Shown: positions 1 to 6,076, counted from the first letter of the stretch. The stretch is DNA of 6,572 nt from Methanosarcinales archaeon (GCA_025464425.1 JAODGV010000063.1:1-6572); one strand, 5' to 3'. Made by a program: numbers and translations. Notes: generated from the letters alone by a model not told the origin.

Positions 1-774
1 AGCAGTAATGGGAATCTCGCCACCACTGTACCTGCTGAGATGCGAACTAGAACCGTGGCGATACATGAATCGCTTGAAGTAGTGCATGGGTGTTGAACCC
101 GGTGCTGAATATCGCTTATCCATGCATAGTCCAAATCGAGCATTGCCATCGCCCAGAGGAATAATCCAAGCAAAGAATCCGGGAGCTATCGAACGGCGGA
201 CGAATACCTCAGCACAGTCTCCATCACCATAACGACCTTCTGCCTGCACACAGCTCAATATATACTTCCTGAATTTCATACCCGCTATGTCTGCCACTGC
301 CGACCTGACGCCATCAGCGCCGATGACCACTTTTGCTCCTATCTCCTTTACTTCACCTTCACCCGCCACTCTCACCCGTATCTTCACTCTTTCACACGCT
401 TTTCCGGCTACCATGCCCGTCACCCTGCTATTCGTGATCAGCTCGGCACCACTCTTCACCGCCTCTTTAGCCAGTGCCCGGTCAAACACGTCGCGTCTTA
501 TTGCATAAGCGCGATTGCCCGCTCGTGCTTCTACATGCATATCATAATTCGGAGAATGGATAACAGCCCCCTTTAGCTCGCTACTTATGAAAGACTCAAT
601 ATTACTCAGTTCGCTCTCTTCCAGTGTTCTACTGCTTACCAGCCCGGCACAATGTACAGGCACACCCACTTCCGCGTTCTTCTCAATTATCAGTGTTGAT
701 GCGCCGCTCTTTGCCGCGTATTTCGCAGCCATGCAACCAGAAGGACCAGCACCCACCACAACAACGTCATACAT
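1..774 (-). CDS. Geranylgeranyl reductase family FAD-dependent oxidoreductase (partial, C-terminus beyond left edge)
   Basis: Reading the minus strand from ATG at 774 gives 258 codons with no stop to the window edge. The N-terminus [13 protein letters not shown] carries the Rossmann dinucleotide-binding motif GAGPSG (residues 8-13), followed by an acidic residue at the end of the second strand (E31). PVHCAGL (39-45) matches the Cys-containing motif typical of archaeal geranylgeranyl reductases. GADGVRS (152-158) is the second FAD-contacting motif, and [12 protein letters not shown] (199-210) fits the family's substrate-side region. Family members use FAD to hydrogenate geranylgeranyl chains of archaeal ether lipids at the membrane. 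Full-length proteins are near 390-400 residues, so about two thirds is present. The substrate (phospholipid, geranylgeranyl-PP or another polyprenyl compound) cannot be told from this part, and some paralogues have other roles. The gene diverges from rpl24. Confidence 0.9.
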   Translation of the reverse strand, partial: MYDVVVVGAGPSGCMAAKYAAKSGASTLIIEKNAEVGVPVHCAGLVSSRTLEESELSNIESFISSELKGAVIHSPNYDMHVEARAGNRAYAIRRDVFDRALAKEAVKSGAELITNSRVTGMVAGKACERVKIRVRVAGEGEVKEIGAKVVIGADGVRSAVADIAGMKFRKYILSCVQAEGRYGDGDCAEVFVRRSIAPGFFAWIIPLGDGNARFGLCMDKRYSAPGSTPMHYFKRFMYRHGSSSHLSRYSGGEIPITA

Positions 775-830
775 CCCTTTTTATATTTGAAGCGGATTTT
801 ATAATCAATGCATATATAAAGGAAGAAGAT
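775..830. promoter_or_regulatory. Divergent promoter region between the reductase gene and rpl24
   Basis: This 56-bp AT-rich spacer must hold the promoters of both flanking genes. For the minus-strand reductase gene, TTTATATATG (812-820 reversed) lies about 40 nt before the ATG and would give a short leader. A second candidate at 797-806 would give a nearly leaderless transcript. For rpl24, the T-rich TATA-like stretch at 779-788 would start transcription near 810, leaving GGAAGAAG (821-828) as a Shine-Dalgarno element just before ATG 831. Box assignments are by eye from archaeal spacing rules (box centre about 26 nt before the start) and are not certain. Confidence 0.4.
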
Positions 831-1193
831 ATGACAACGTCAAAGTCAAAACAACCACGGAAACAGAGGAAAGCAAGGTTCAACGCACCACTGCATGTAC
901 GGCATAAGTTCATGAGTGCGCCGCTATCCCCGGCATTGCGCGAGAAATACCAGCGCCGGAGTTTCCCGGTGCGAAAGGGTGATACAGTGCGGATAATGCG
1001 GGGTGATGATAAAGGGACCGAGGGTAAGGTCAGGTCGGTAGACCTGAAGAGTGGCAGGATAACCGTGGAGGGTGTGGTTATTGCGAGGTCAGACCTGTCA
1101 GAAGTATCACGCCCCGTGCATCCTTCCAATGTCCAGATAACGAAGCTGGACCTGAAGGACGAACGGAGAGCAAGTGCACTGGCACGTAAATAA
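831..1193 (+). CDS. rpl24: Large-subunit ribosomal protein uL24 (archaeal L24/eukaryotic L26 type)
   Basis: The 120-residue product begins [14 protein letters not shown]. The family's basic N-terminus is followed by the conserved archaeal/eukaryotic segment [16 protein letters not shown] (28-43), then a KOW motif around [19 protein letters not shown] (53-71) and the C-terminal [13 protein letters not shown] (97-109). uL24 binds 23S rRNA early in 50S assembly. The ATG at 831 is chosen because the known family N-terminus starts there and GGAAGAAG precedes it; the open frame continues upstream to 624 but has no family similarity. The length is normal. The usual archaeal neighbours (rps17, rpl14, rps4e, rpl5) are absent on both sides, so the gene stands alone, divergent from a lipid reductase and convergent with the HD gene 11 bp downstream. 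Confidence 0.95.
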   Translation: MTTSKSKQPRKQRKARFNAPLHVRHKFMSAPLSPALREKYQRRSFPVRKGDTVRIMRGDDKGTEGKVRSVDLKSGRITVEGVVIARSDLSEVSRPVHPSNVQITKLDLKDERRASALARK

Positions 1194-1204
1194 GCGCCAA
1201 ACAA

Positions 1205-1717
1205 TCATCCCAGTTCTCTGTGCAGCTTCTTCAGCCGTTCCACCGCGGGGTGGCTCTCCCCTAACTTCATTTTGAATTCCGCGAGCGCATGTTCTATACT
1301 CGTCCTTCTTGTTCCTTCTATCAGACAGTCTGCGTATGTTACTATCTTCTCCTCCATCGTCTCTGGCATGAGATCTTCAGCAACGGGTAACCCCAGTTGC
1401 TCCGCCTCTTTTGCCGTGAGCCCTGCACCCACATGCCTCTGTATTATCCTCACCAGTTTATCATTCAACCCCAGTGCTTTCGCAATCTCACCACCAAGAA
1501 AACCATGCTCTACACCATGAGTACGTGCCCTGCCTATATCATGAAGCATAGCACCGGTAAACACCAGCTCTTCATCTACTCCATCCTTATTCATGGCTAT
1601 CTCCAGTGCAAGCTCGGCAACCGCGATACAGTGTTCAATAACTGCTTCCTCACATCCAACCGCTCTCAGTAATCGTATGCACTTACTTCTCAACCGCTCC
1701 TTATCTGCTCCTTCCAC
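1205..1717 (-). CDS. HD-domain metal-dependent phosphohydrolase, TIGR00295-like, substrate unknown
   Basis: The 170-residue all-helical protein has the complete HD metal-site pattern: H29, the H59-D60 doublet in AMLHDIG, H95 in IIQRHVGAG, and D130 in TYADCLIEG. H67 and H71 in between may add to the site. This matches the small archaeal HD hydrolases (TIGR00295-like) that have no known substrate; related HD enzymes cleave phosphomonoesters or phosphodiesters of nucleotides. The start shown is GTG at 1717, giving a 28-bp overlap with the end of tfe. A TTG at 1693-1691 (codon 9) is an alternative: it overlaps the tfe stop as TTGA and is preceded by AAGGAG with only 3 nt of spacing. Both leave the HD core intact. 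The overlap implies cotranscription and probably translational coupling with tfe. The 3' end faces rpl24 at 11 bp, with no clear terminator between. Confidence 0.85.
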   Translation of the reverse strand: MEGADKERLRSKCIRLLRAVGCEEAVIEHCIAVAELALEIAMNKDGVDEELVFTGAMLHDIGRARTHGVEHGFLGGEIAKALGLNDKLVRIIQRHVGAGLTAKEAEQLGLPVAEDLMPETMEEKIVTYADCLIEGTRRTSIEHALAEFKMKLGESHPAVERLKKLHRELG

Positions 1718-2199
1718 CGCTCTATCTTCTCTATCTCGGCTTCTAACTCACTTATCAGGTCACCATTATCAACGTACTCAAACTCAGAGCCACATTCATC
1801 GCACCGGAAATCCATCGCCGCTGCATCTTCAAACAGTACACGCTGGCATTTACACTGATAGAATACACCCCGCTTCTCACGATCCAGCCTCTTTCTGAGC
1901 TCACTCAGCTTCTTCTCAGCCTCAGCTTCCATCAGTTTCCTGACATTACTGTAATCAAACCGCCATAGATAGGTCACCCAGCCACTGTTATCATCTCGTT
2001 CAGTCCGGTATTCCGCTATCCTGTTCTCATACAGTGTGTACAGTATCTTCCTTACCTGAGTGAGTTTTGTATCACTCAGCCTTGCAATCTCTTCATCGGT
2101 TATCTCGCCCTCTGGTATATTCATTATTATTCGCAGACCATCCTCGCCTATCATCCTCCGAAAATACTCCTTCACTATGTAATTATCGGGCATCAACAT
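1690..2199 (-). CDS. tfe: Transcription factor E, alpha subunit (TFE, homologue of TFIIE-alpha)
   Basis: The 169-residue protein has the two-domain TFE layout. An N-terminal winged helix (about 4-85) contains the helix-turn-helix DEEIARLSDTKLTQVRKILYTL (35-56) and the wing around GWVTYLWRFD (73-82). A charged helix follows (87-110), then a zinc ribbon with Cys116, Cys118, Cys133 and Cys136, and an acidic coiled C-terminal tail. TFE joins the TBP-TFB-RNA polymerase complex and helps melt the promoter. The first zinc knuckle reads CKC (C-x-C), whereas C-x2-C is usual in zinc ribbons; the other is the standard C-x2-C of FRCDECG. ATG 2199 is used, but ATG 2193 (residue 3) is equally possible. No Shine-Dalgarno is visible, and a promoter placed for a leaderless transcript precedes it. 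It is followed by the overlapping HD gene. Confidence 0.93.
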   Translation of the reverse strand: MLMPDNYIVKEYFRRMIGEDGLRIIMNIPEGEITDEEIARLSDTKLTQVRKILYTLYENRIAEYRTERDDNSGWVTYLWRFDYSNVRKLMEAEAEKKLSELRKRLDREKRGVFYQCKCQRVLFEDAAAMDFRCDECGSEFEYVDNGDLISELEAEIEKIERWKEQIRSG

Positions 2200-2222
2200 A
2201 CTATAAAAAATATAGAACCATG

Positions 2223-2238
2223 ATAAATTAAAGTTTTC
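2223..2238 (-). promoter_or_regulatory. tfe: BRE/TATA promoter of tfe-HD gene pair
   Basis: On the minus strand GAAAAC (2238-2233) followed by TTTAATTTAT (2232-2223) resembles a BRE plus TATA box. The box centre lies about 29 nt before ATG 2199, so transcription would begin at or within a few bases of the start codon. That fits the absence of a Shine-Dalgarno sequence. It suggests tfe and the HD gene can be transcribed separately from the exosome genes upstream. A small palindrome (arms CTATA and TATAG around A5, 2201-2215) sits at the predicted start site. Confidence 0.5.
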
Positions 2239-2269
2239 TATTCCACCCGCTTATTCTTATATCTTCACA

Positions 2270-3046
2270 TTATTCAAGGAACTCTCGCCTTATCTCTCCC
2301 GCTTTCTCTATCCCTATCTCCACCATCTCCAGTATTTTATCCTCTTCCAGGCTTCCACTACGGTATTTCTGCATCCCTGATATGGTGCCGTCATCATTGG
2401 TAATCACGGTCAACCCACTCGCCGCTGCATTCTCCTCGTTATAATTCGGATCCACCAGTATCTCACCTCCTATCTCCACCATCGTCACCGCTACCGGTCT
2501 ATCCCGTACATCCAGTCTATCCTCACCGTCCAGACCGTATCTCTCATTTGGTATGTGCGCATCAAGCAGTGAAGCAACAGCACCGAGTGTTGCCGCATCC
2601 ACAAGATTACCATCGTTGTCCAGAACGTGTATGTCTATAAAGACGATCCAGACCTTCTCACCCTCCTCTATGCACAACTTACTCAGGTCAATAGCCTCAG
2701 AGCCACGAATACCACGATCCACCACCCGCGCCAGTTGCACACTATCCTCATTCGGCGGACCCGGCTCGAATTCCGGTGATGCCAGCGGGACCAGCTCAGC
2801 ATTCGTTATTATCACACCCTTGTCCGGTGTATCCGGGAAAGGTTCTCCTAATTCGAGTTTCACGCCCACCATGACCTCCGTATTGCCTATCTTCACACGA
2901 GCTGAGCCCTCTGACTTCTTTATCAGTCCCCTCTCCAGCTTTATCTCACGGTAGTCCAGAAAACCTCTACCATCCTCTCGCTTGCCTCCACGAACAAGAT
3001 TGTACACATAGTCCTTCTTCACATCATCCATAATCTCAAGTCCCAT
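2270..3046 (-). CDS. rrp42: Exosome complex RNA-binding subunit Rrp42 (RNase PH-like, non-catalytic)
   Basis: The 258-residue protein has an RNase PH fold: GKREDGRGF (21-29) and a first beta-alpha half, then ASPEFEPGPPNEDSVQLAR (89-107), which is characteristic of archaeal Rrp42, followed by VVDRGIRGSEAIDL (108-121) and IDIHVLDNDGNLVDAA (137-152). Rrp42 alternates with Rrp41 in a hexameric ring. It shapes the RNA path, but the phosphorolytic Asp motif is missing: where Rrp41 has GEADMP, this protein has VDPNYNEE (198-205), as expected for the family. ATG 3046 is preceded by a weak purine-rich GAAGAAG; ATG 3031 (residue 6) is an alternative start. It lies 17 bp behind rrp41 as the last gene of the tightly packed block, and 70 bp separate it from tfe. 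Confidence 0.96.
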   Translation of the reverse strand: MGLEIMDDVKKDYVYNLVRGGKREDGRGFLDYREIKLERGLIKKSEGSARVKIGNTEVMVGVKLELGEPFPDTPDKGVIITNAELVPLASPEFEPGPPNEDSVQLARVVDRGIRGSEAIDLSKLCIEEGEKVWIVFIDIHVLDNDGNLVDAATLGAVASLLDAHIPNERYGLDGEDRLDVRDRPVAVTMVEIGGEILVDPNYNEENAAASGLTVITNDDGTISGMQKYRSGSLEEDKILEMVEIGIEKAGEIRREFLE

Positions 3047-3063
3047 CTTCTTCTATCCCCCCT

Positions 3064-3780
3064 TTACAACTCGCTATATCGCTCTATCAGCGCCGTCCGC
3101 TGTAACTCATAGATCTGCCGACAGGCATTCATTGCGAGCTTCAATCCCTTCTCAAACTCTTCCCTCGTCATACGACCATCCATTTGAAGTGCGGTTATTA
3201 TGTTTCGTCTGACTATCATTGCTATCGGCATGTCCGCTTCACCGTTATTATCCTCCACCGCGTTCAGATCGAGCACCACCTCACCGTCTATCTTACCGAC
3301 CGCGACCGAGGACACAAGGTCTCTCATTGGTATTCCCGCATCTGCGAGCGCGACCGAAGCGGCATTTATGCCCGCGGTCCTCGTGCCCGCATCCGATTGC
3401 AGGATCTCCACATATACATCTATCTCGGTCTTCGGGTAATACTCCTTCAAAATAACGGGCTCCAGTGCCTCCCTGCTGATCTTGGATATCTCCACGCTCC
3501 TCCTATCCGGACCAGGTCTCTTCCTATCCTCAACCGAGAAAGGCGCCATATTATACCTGTATTTCAGTACTGCCATCTTTGCATCCTGTGCGTGCCGTGG
3601 ATGCATCTCTCTCGGTCCATATACCGCTGCAATCACTTTGTTATCACCAAGTTCAAAATAGCATGACCCATCTGCTCTCTTCAATACCCCAACCTCTATC
3701 TTTATCGGGCGGAGCTCATCAAAACCCCTGCCATCCAGCCTCTTACCTTCTCTTATAAGTTCTACTCCTTCTTCTTTCAT
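3064..3780 (-). CDS. rrp41: Exosome catalytic subunit Rrp41 (3'-to-5' phosphorolytic exoribonuclease)
   Basis: The 238-residue product begins [19 protein letters not shown], the usual archaeal Rrp41 opening. Active-site elements are complete: the RNA-binding arginines R93-R94 in [10 protein letters not shown], the phosphate-binding loop SDAGTRTAG (129-137), and the acidic catalytic segment [10 protein letters not shown] (176-185) with D177 and D183. It degrades RNA with inorganic phosphate, releasing nucleoside diphosphates, and can add A-rich tails in reverse. The open frame extends 21 codons upstream to 3843, but that stretch lies inside the rrp4 coding region and is hydrophobic and atypical. 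ATG 3780 has the Shine-Dalgarno GGAAGTGAT (3795-3787) 6 nt before it, so this start is preferred. Only 7 bp separate it from rrp4. Confidence 0.97.
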   Translation of the reverse strand: MKEEGVELIREGKRLDGRGFDELRPIKIEVGVLKRADGSCYFELGDNKVIAAVYGPREMHPRHAQDAKMAVLKYRYNMAPFSVEDRKRPGPDRRSVEISKISREALEPVILKEYYPKTEIDVYVEILQSDAGTRTAGINAASVALADAGIPMRDLVSSVAVGKIDGEVVLDLNAVEDNNGEADMPIAMIVRRNIITALQMDGRMTREEFEKGLKLAMNACRQIYELQRTALIERYSEL

Positions 3781-3786
3781 ACCTTT

Positions 3787-3795
3787 ATCACTTCC
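3787..3795 (-). promoter_or_regulatory. rrp41: Shine-Dalgarno of rrp41, overlapping the rrp4 stop codon
   Basis: GGAAGTGAT resembles the archaeal anti-SD complement GGAGGTGAT and ends 6 nt before ATG 3780. It fixes that start against the longer open frame from 3843. The TGA stop of rrp4 (3790-3788) is part of the motif. Confidence 0.7.
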
Positions 3796-4468
3796 TTGCC
3801 ATTCTGTTAGAAGAATAAGAATAAGAATCCAGTAAATGCGCAACCCTATCGGTCAGCCCGGACGTGTGTGCTTCGTTCGCTATCATCAATATCACCTCAG
3901 AAGCAATATCCATCTCCTCTTTACTCCCTTTCAGCCAGATACGACCATTCTTAGCGACAAATATGAAGCATTTACTCTTTTCCTTCAACATCTTGATCAT
4001 GGAGCCTTTCCTGCCTATGATACGTGGCACCTTGGTGTGGGGGATCTCTATCAGCCGCCCGGCACCGCCAGGCTGGAAATCCTCCATCAATCTCAGATCT
4101 ATCCTCATCATCGGATCTATATTAATCACTTTCGCAACGATCAAATCACCTATATCAAGATAGGTATGCATGTTACCGAATTCAATCCTATTTTCTCCGG
4201 GCATTTCAGACATGTGTAATCGTGCCTCGTACGGTGATGCAATATCAACGATCCAGTACGGGAAAGATATCTCTATTATTTTCCCTATCACCACATCGCC
4301 CTTCGTGGGGATGTACTTACCAACAAAGGGCACCACTTTTATCTCTTCTTTCTCATCCACCACGCCATAACGTATCGCATAGACCTTACCATCCTCGACA
4401 TACGTACCTTCGCCTGCACGATCCACGGCATCTGAAATGAAATCGCCCGGAATTACCACTCTATACAT
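3788..4468 (-). CDS. rrp4: Exosome RNA-binding cap subunit Rrp4 (S1 and KH domains)
   Basis: The 226-residue protein has the three-part Rrp4 build. The N-terminal domain (1-50) opens with RVVIPGDFI, an S1 domain (about 55-130) covers [20 protein letters not shown] (57-76), and a KH domain (about 138-205) contains IIGRKGSMI (150-158) and the Rrp4-specific KNGRIW (173-178). Three copies cap the Rrp41/Rrp42 hexamer, recruit RNA and favour A-rich substrates. The length is typical. ATG 4468 is the first start after an in-frame stop and has AAGTGAT (4483-4477) 8 nt upstream. It follows sbds by 9 bp and precedes rrp41 by 7 bp. The serine/tyrosine-rich C-terminus ([12 protein letters not shown]) looks like an unstructured tail. 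Confidence 0.96.
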   Translation of the reverse strand: MYRVVIPGDFISDAVDRAGEGTYVEDGKVYAIRYGVVDEKEEIKVVPFVGKYIPTKGDVVIGKIIEISFPYWIVDIASPYEARLHMSEMPGENRIEFGNMHTYLDIGDLIVAKVINIDPMMRIDLRLMEDFQPGGAGRLIEIPHTKVPRIIGRKGSMIKMLKEKSKCFIFVAKNGRIWLKGSKEEMDIASEVILMIANEAHTSGLTDRVAHLLDSYSYSSNRMARK

Positions 4469-4476
4469 ATACCATC

Positions 4477-4483
4477 ATCACTT
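4477..4483 (-). promoter_or_regulatory. rrp4: Shine-Dalgarno of rrp4, containing the sbds stop codon
   Basis: AAGTGAT ends 8 nt before ATG 4468. The last sense codon (AAG) and the TGA stop (4480-4478) of sbds make up six of its seven bases. The same arrangement recurs at rrp41. Confidence 0.6.
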
Positions 4484-5173
4484 CACAATCCGGGTCTCAA
4501 CTTCGCCTCGCGTTATCACGCCCAGGAACGAGAGGAGTTCTTCCTTCATACCCGCGGGAACGCGTATAAGCGCTATGAATGAACCATCACTCTGCCATTC
4601 CTCCCGCACCACCTGATAATTCTTCTTCAATTCATAGACCCTGCCGGTATAAGCCGGTGGGATCTTCACTGCTATCTCACTCTCCTCCACCTTTATCGGT
4701 ATTATCGCTCGTATCGCCTTTATTGTCTCTGCCACGAGTGTATCTACGCTCTTGAACGGGTCTATATGCACCTTTGCCTCCTTCATTGCTATCTCTATCC
4801 TTGATGGTGGATGCGGAGTACCTGTCTGCGGGTTGATGGAGATACGGGCGATTCGATCAATCACCATTCTCCTCTTCTCTTCCACTTTCCGCCGCCGCTG
4901 CTCCGTGGTAAGCTGTACCTCACCATCCTTTATTATCCGCATCGCTATCTCGTTGATATCAGTTGTGGCGAATACTTCCTTCAGGTCTCGTTCAGTAGCT
5001 TTCTCACCCTTAGAAGCGTCCTCAAATATCTCCTCAACCGCCAGAACATCACTTATATCCATGCCTGAACTGCCGCTGCGGACTGATTCCACCTTCTCAG
5101 GGTCAACAAGAACCTCAAACAGCTTCTTACCTCGCTTATATCTCGCTATCACCGCCTTATCCAGACTTACCAT
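4478..5173 (-). CDS. sbds: Ribosome maturation protein SBDS (Sdo1 homologue)
   Basis: The 231-residue protein is the full archaeal SBDS. The N-terminal FYSH domain (1-90) includes AVIARYKRGKKLFEVLVDP (7-25) and DVLAVEEIF (42-50). A helical middle domain carries GEVQLTTEQRRRK (84-96) and INPQTGTPHPPSRIE (113-127), both strongly conserved in the family. A ferredoxin-like C-terminal domain (about 160-231) follows. Eukaryotic SBDS works with the GTPase EFL1 to release eIF6 from the 60S subunit; the archaeal protein is thought to act in large-subunit maturation and has been linked physically to the exosome. ATG 5173 lies 2 bp after the psmA stop and is preceded by GGAAGGAG (5186-5179), written in the last psmA codons. 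This implies translational coupling. Confidence 0.96.
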   Translation of the reverse strand: MVSLDKAVIARYKRGKKLFEVLVDPEKVESVRSGSSGMDISDVLAVEEIFEDASKGEKATERDLKEVFATTDINEIAMRIIKDGEVQLTTEQRRRKVEEKRRMVIDRIARISINPQTGTPHPPSRIEIAMKEAKVHIDPFKSVDTLVAETIKAIRAIIPIKVEESEIAVKIPPAYTGRVYELKKNYQVVREEWQSDGSFIALIRVPAGMKEELLSFLGVITRGEVETRIVK

Positions 5174-5175
5174 CT

Positions 5176-5940
5176 CTACTCCTTCCCCTCTCCTTTTGCC
5201 CTCGCTCTCTTTTCGATCTTGCTCCTCACTTTATCTATATATGGCGCTAATTCATCGGAACTCACAAGCCTGAACCTGTTCTTAGCCAGCTCCGCAACGC
5301 CGGCATCCACCGTCGTCCTGTCCATCTTACCCTCCGTTACCCTGTATAACATTTCCAGTCCGAGCATCATACCCTGCTCAAGTGTCATGTTCTCATCATA
5401 CATCTCTTCGAGCATATCTGTCACTGTAGCCCTGCCAGAACCTATCGCTGTCGCTTTATACTCCAGCAATGCACCACTCGGATCGGTTTCAAGCAGATAG
5501 CTATCCCCATTATAAACACCGGCAATAAGCAATGCGGTGCCAAAAGGTCTGAGCCCCCCTATCTGAGTATATGCCTGTTTGAAATCGCATATCTTCTTCG
5601 CAAGTGTCTGCACGTCTATCGGCTCGTCGTATATGATCTTATTTATCTGCGCCTCCACTCTACCACGGTCTATCAATATCCGCGCATCTGCAACAAGCCC
5701 CGAAGTAGCTGCTCCTATATGCTCATCTATCTGAAATATCTTCTCCACGGAACCACTTTCCAGCAGTCGCGAAGTCATTCGCTTGTCCACCATGAGAATA
5801 ACCCCTTCCTTCGTCTTTATACCAACGGCGGTGGTACCCCTCTTCACTGCTTCGCGCGCATATTCTACCTGAAACAATCTACCATCAGGGCTGAATACCG
5901 TTATCGCCCTGTCATAGCCCATCTGTGGCATTATCTGCAT
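5176..5940 (-). CDS. psmA: 20S proteasome alpha subunit PsmA
   Basis: The 254-residue protein begins MQIMPQMGYDRAITVFSPDG. The YDR gate motif (9-11) and RLFQVEYAREAV (21-32) form the proteasome alpha-type N-terminal signature. GTTAVGIKTKEGVIL (35-49) and the IGSGRAT segment (166-172) belong to the Ntn-hydrolase sandwich. There is no propeptide or catalytic Thr, as expected for alpha subunits. Lys67 in VEKI aligns by eye with the residue that binds the C-terminal tails of the PAN ATPase. The charged tail RARAKGEGKE is typical. Seven copies form the gated outer ring around the beta ring, which is not encoded here. ATG 5940 is chosen for its strong Shine-Dalgarno GGAAGGTGAT at 8 nt; ATG at 5931 or 5922 are less supported. 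tRNA-Ala ends only 20 bp upstream. Confidence 0.97.
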   Translation of the reverse strand: MQIMPQMGYDRAITVFSPDGRLFQVEYAREAVKRGTTAVGIKTKEGVILMVDKRMTSRLLESGSVEKIFQIDEHIGAATSGLVADARILIDRGRVEAQINKIIYDEPIDVQTLAKKICDFKQAYTQIGGLRPFGTALLIAGVYNGDSYLLETDPSGALLEYKATAIGSGRATVTDMLEEMYDENMTLEQGMMLGLEMLYRVTEGKMDRTTVDAGVAELAKNRFRLVSSDELAPYIDKVRSKIEKRARAKGEGKE

Positions 5941-5948
5941 TTCTTTAT

Positions 5949-5958
5949 ATCACCTTCC
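5949..5958 (-). promoter_or_regulatory. psmA: Strong Shine-Dalgarno of psmA in the tRNA-psmA gap
   Basis: GGAAGGTGAT ends 8 nt before ATG 5940 and is the best ribosome binding site in the window. It fills half of the 20-bp space between the tRNA 3' end and psmA, so there is no room there for a separate TATA box at normal spacing. Confidence 0.75.
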
Positions 5959-5960
5959 TA

Positions 5961-6032
5961 TGGACTCGACGGGATTCGAACCCGTGGCTTCCTCCTCGCG
6001 AAGGAGGCACTCTTCCACTGAGCTACGAGCCC
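5961..6032 (-). tRNA. tRNA-Ala, anticodon CGC
   Basis: The reverse complement folds into a 72-nt cloverleaf: acceptor GGGCTCG paired with CGAGTCC, D arm GCTC/GAGT, anticodon stem CCTCC/GGAGG with loop TTCGCGA, variable region AAGCC, T stem ACGGG/CCCGT with loop TTCGAAT, and discriminator A73. The anticodon CGC reads alanine codon GCG. The third acceptor pair is G3-U70, the classic alanine identity element, which confirms the assignment. There is no intron. The CCA tail is not encoded; the final CCA seen is C71, C72 and A73, and TAGG follows. It stands immediately upstream of psmA in the same orientation. Confidence 0.97.
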
Positions 6033-6040
6033 TCCTATTT

Positions 6041-6065
6041 TTATATTATCGAATAGATAATATAA
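6041..6065. promoter_or_regulatory. Overlapping divergent promoters in a perfect 10-bp inverted repeat
   Basis: TTATATTATC (6041-6050) and GATAATATAA (6056-6065) are exact reverse complements around the 5-nt spacer GAATA. For the minus strand, the far arm (6065-6056), preceded by AAAAAAG, is a TATA box centred about 28 nt before the tRNA 5' end. For the plus strand, the near arm (6041-6050) is a TATA box centred about 31 nt before ATG 6077, leaving a very short leader or none. Each arm thus fits as the TATA box of the gene on the other side. The repeat itself is seen directly; promoter function is inferred from spacing. Confidence 0.55.
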
Positions 6066-6076
6066 CTTTTTTAAAA

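Noticed and set aside
624..830. N-terminal extension of the rpl24 frame
   Set aside because: The added 69 residues are low-complexity, overlap the reductase gene in antisense and have no family match. The conserved uL24 start and an SD-like element point to ATG 831.
767..1204. 145-codon open frame on the minus strand across rpl24
   Set aside because: It is fully antisense to a confidently recognised ribosomal protein gene, resembles no known family, and is serine/arginine-rich as expected from reverse reading of basic codons.
1194..1204. Possible bidirectional terminator between rpl24 and the HD gene
   Set aside because: The 11-bp gap has no hairpin and no T-run on either strand, so termination must occur inside the opposing genes or by other means.
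3184..3666. 160-codon plus-strand open frame opposite rrp41
   Set aside because: It is antisense to a complete, motif-verified rrp41. Its composition is odd (many His/Tyr/Arg) and it has no recognisable motif.
3781..3843. 21-residue hydrophobic N-terminal extension of Rrp41 that could look like a signal peptide
   Set aside because: It lies inside the rrp4 coding end, has no ribosome binding site, and Rrp41 is cytoplasmic. ATG 3780 has a good Shine-Dalgarno.
4752..5273. 173-codon plus-strand open frame opposite sbds and the end of psmA
   Set aside because: It spans two real genes on the other strand, is very rich in serine, and is a typical reverse-strand shadow.
5961..5963. Apparent genome-encoded CCA at the tRNA 3' end
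   Set aside because: The two C residues are needed as acceptor positions 71-72, and the A is the discriminator base. The next bases are TAGG.
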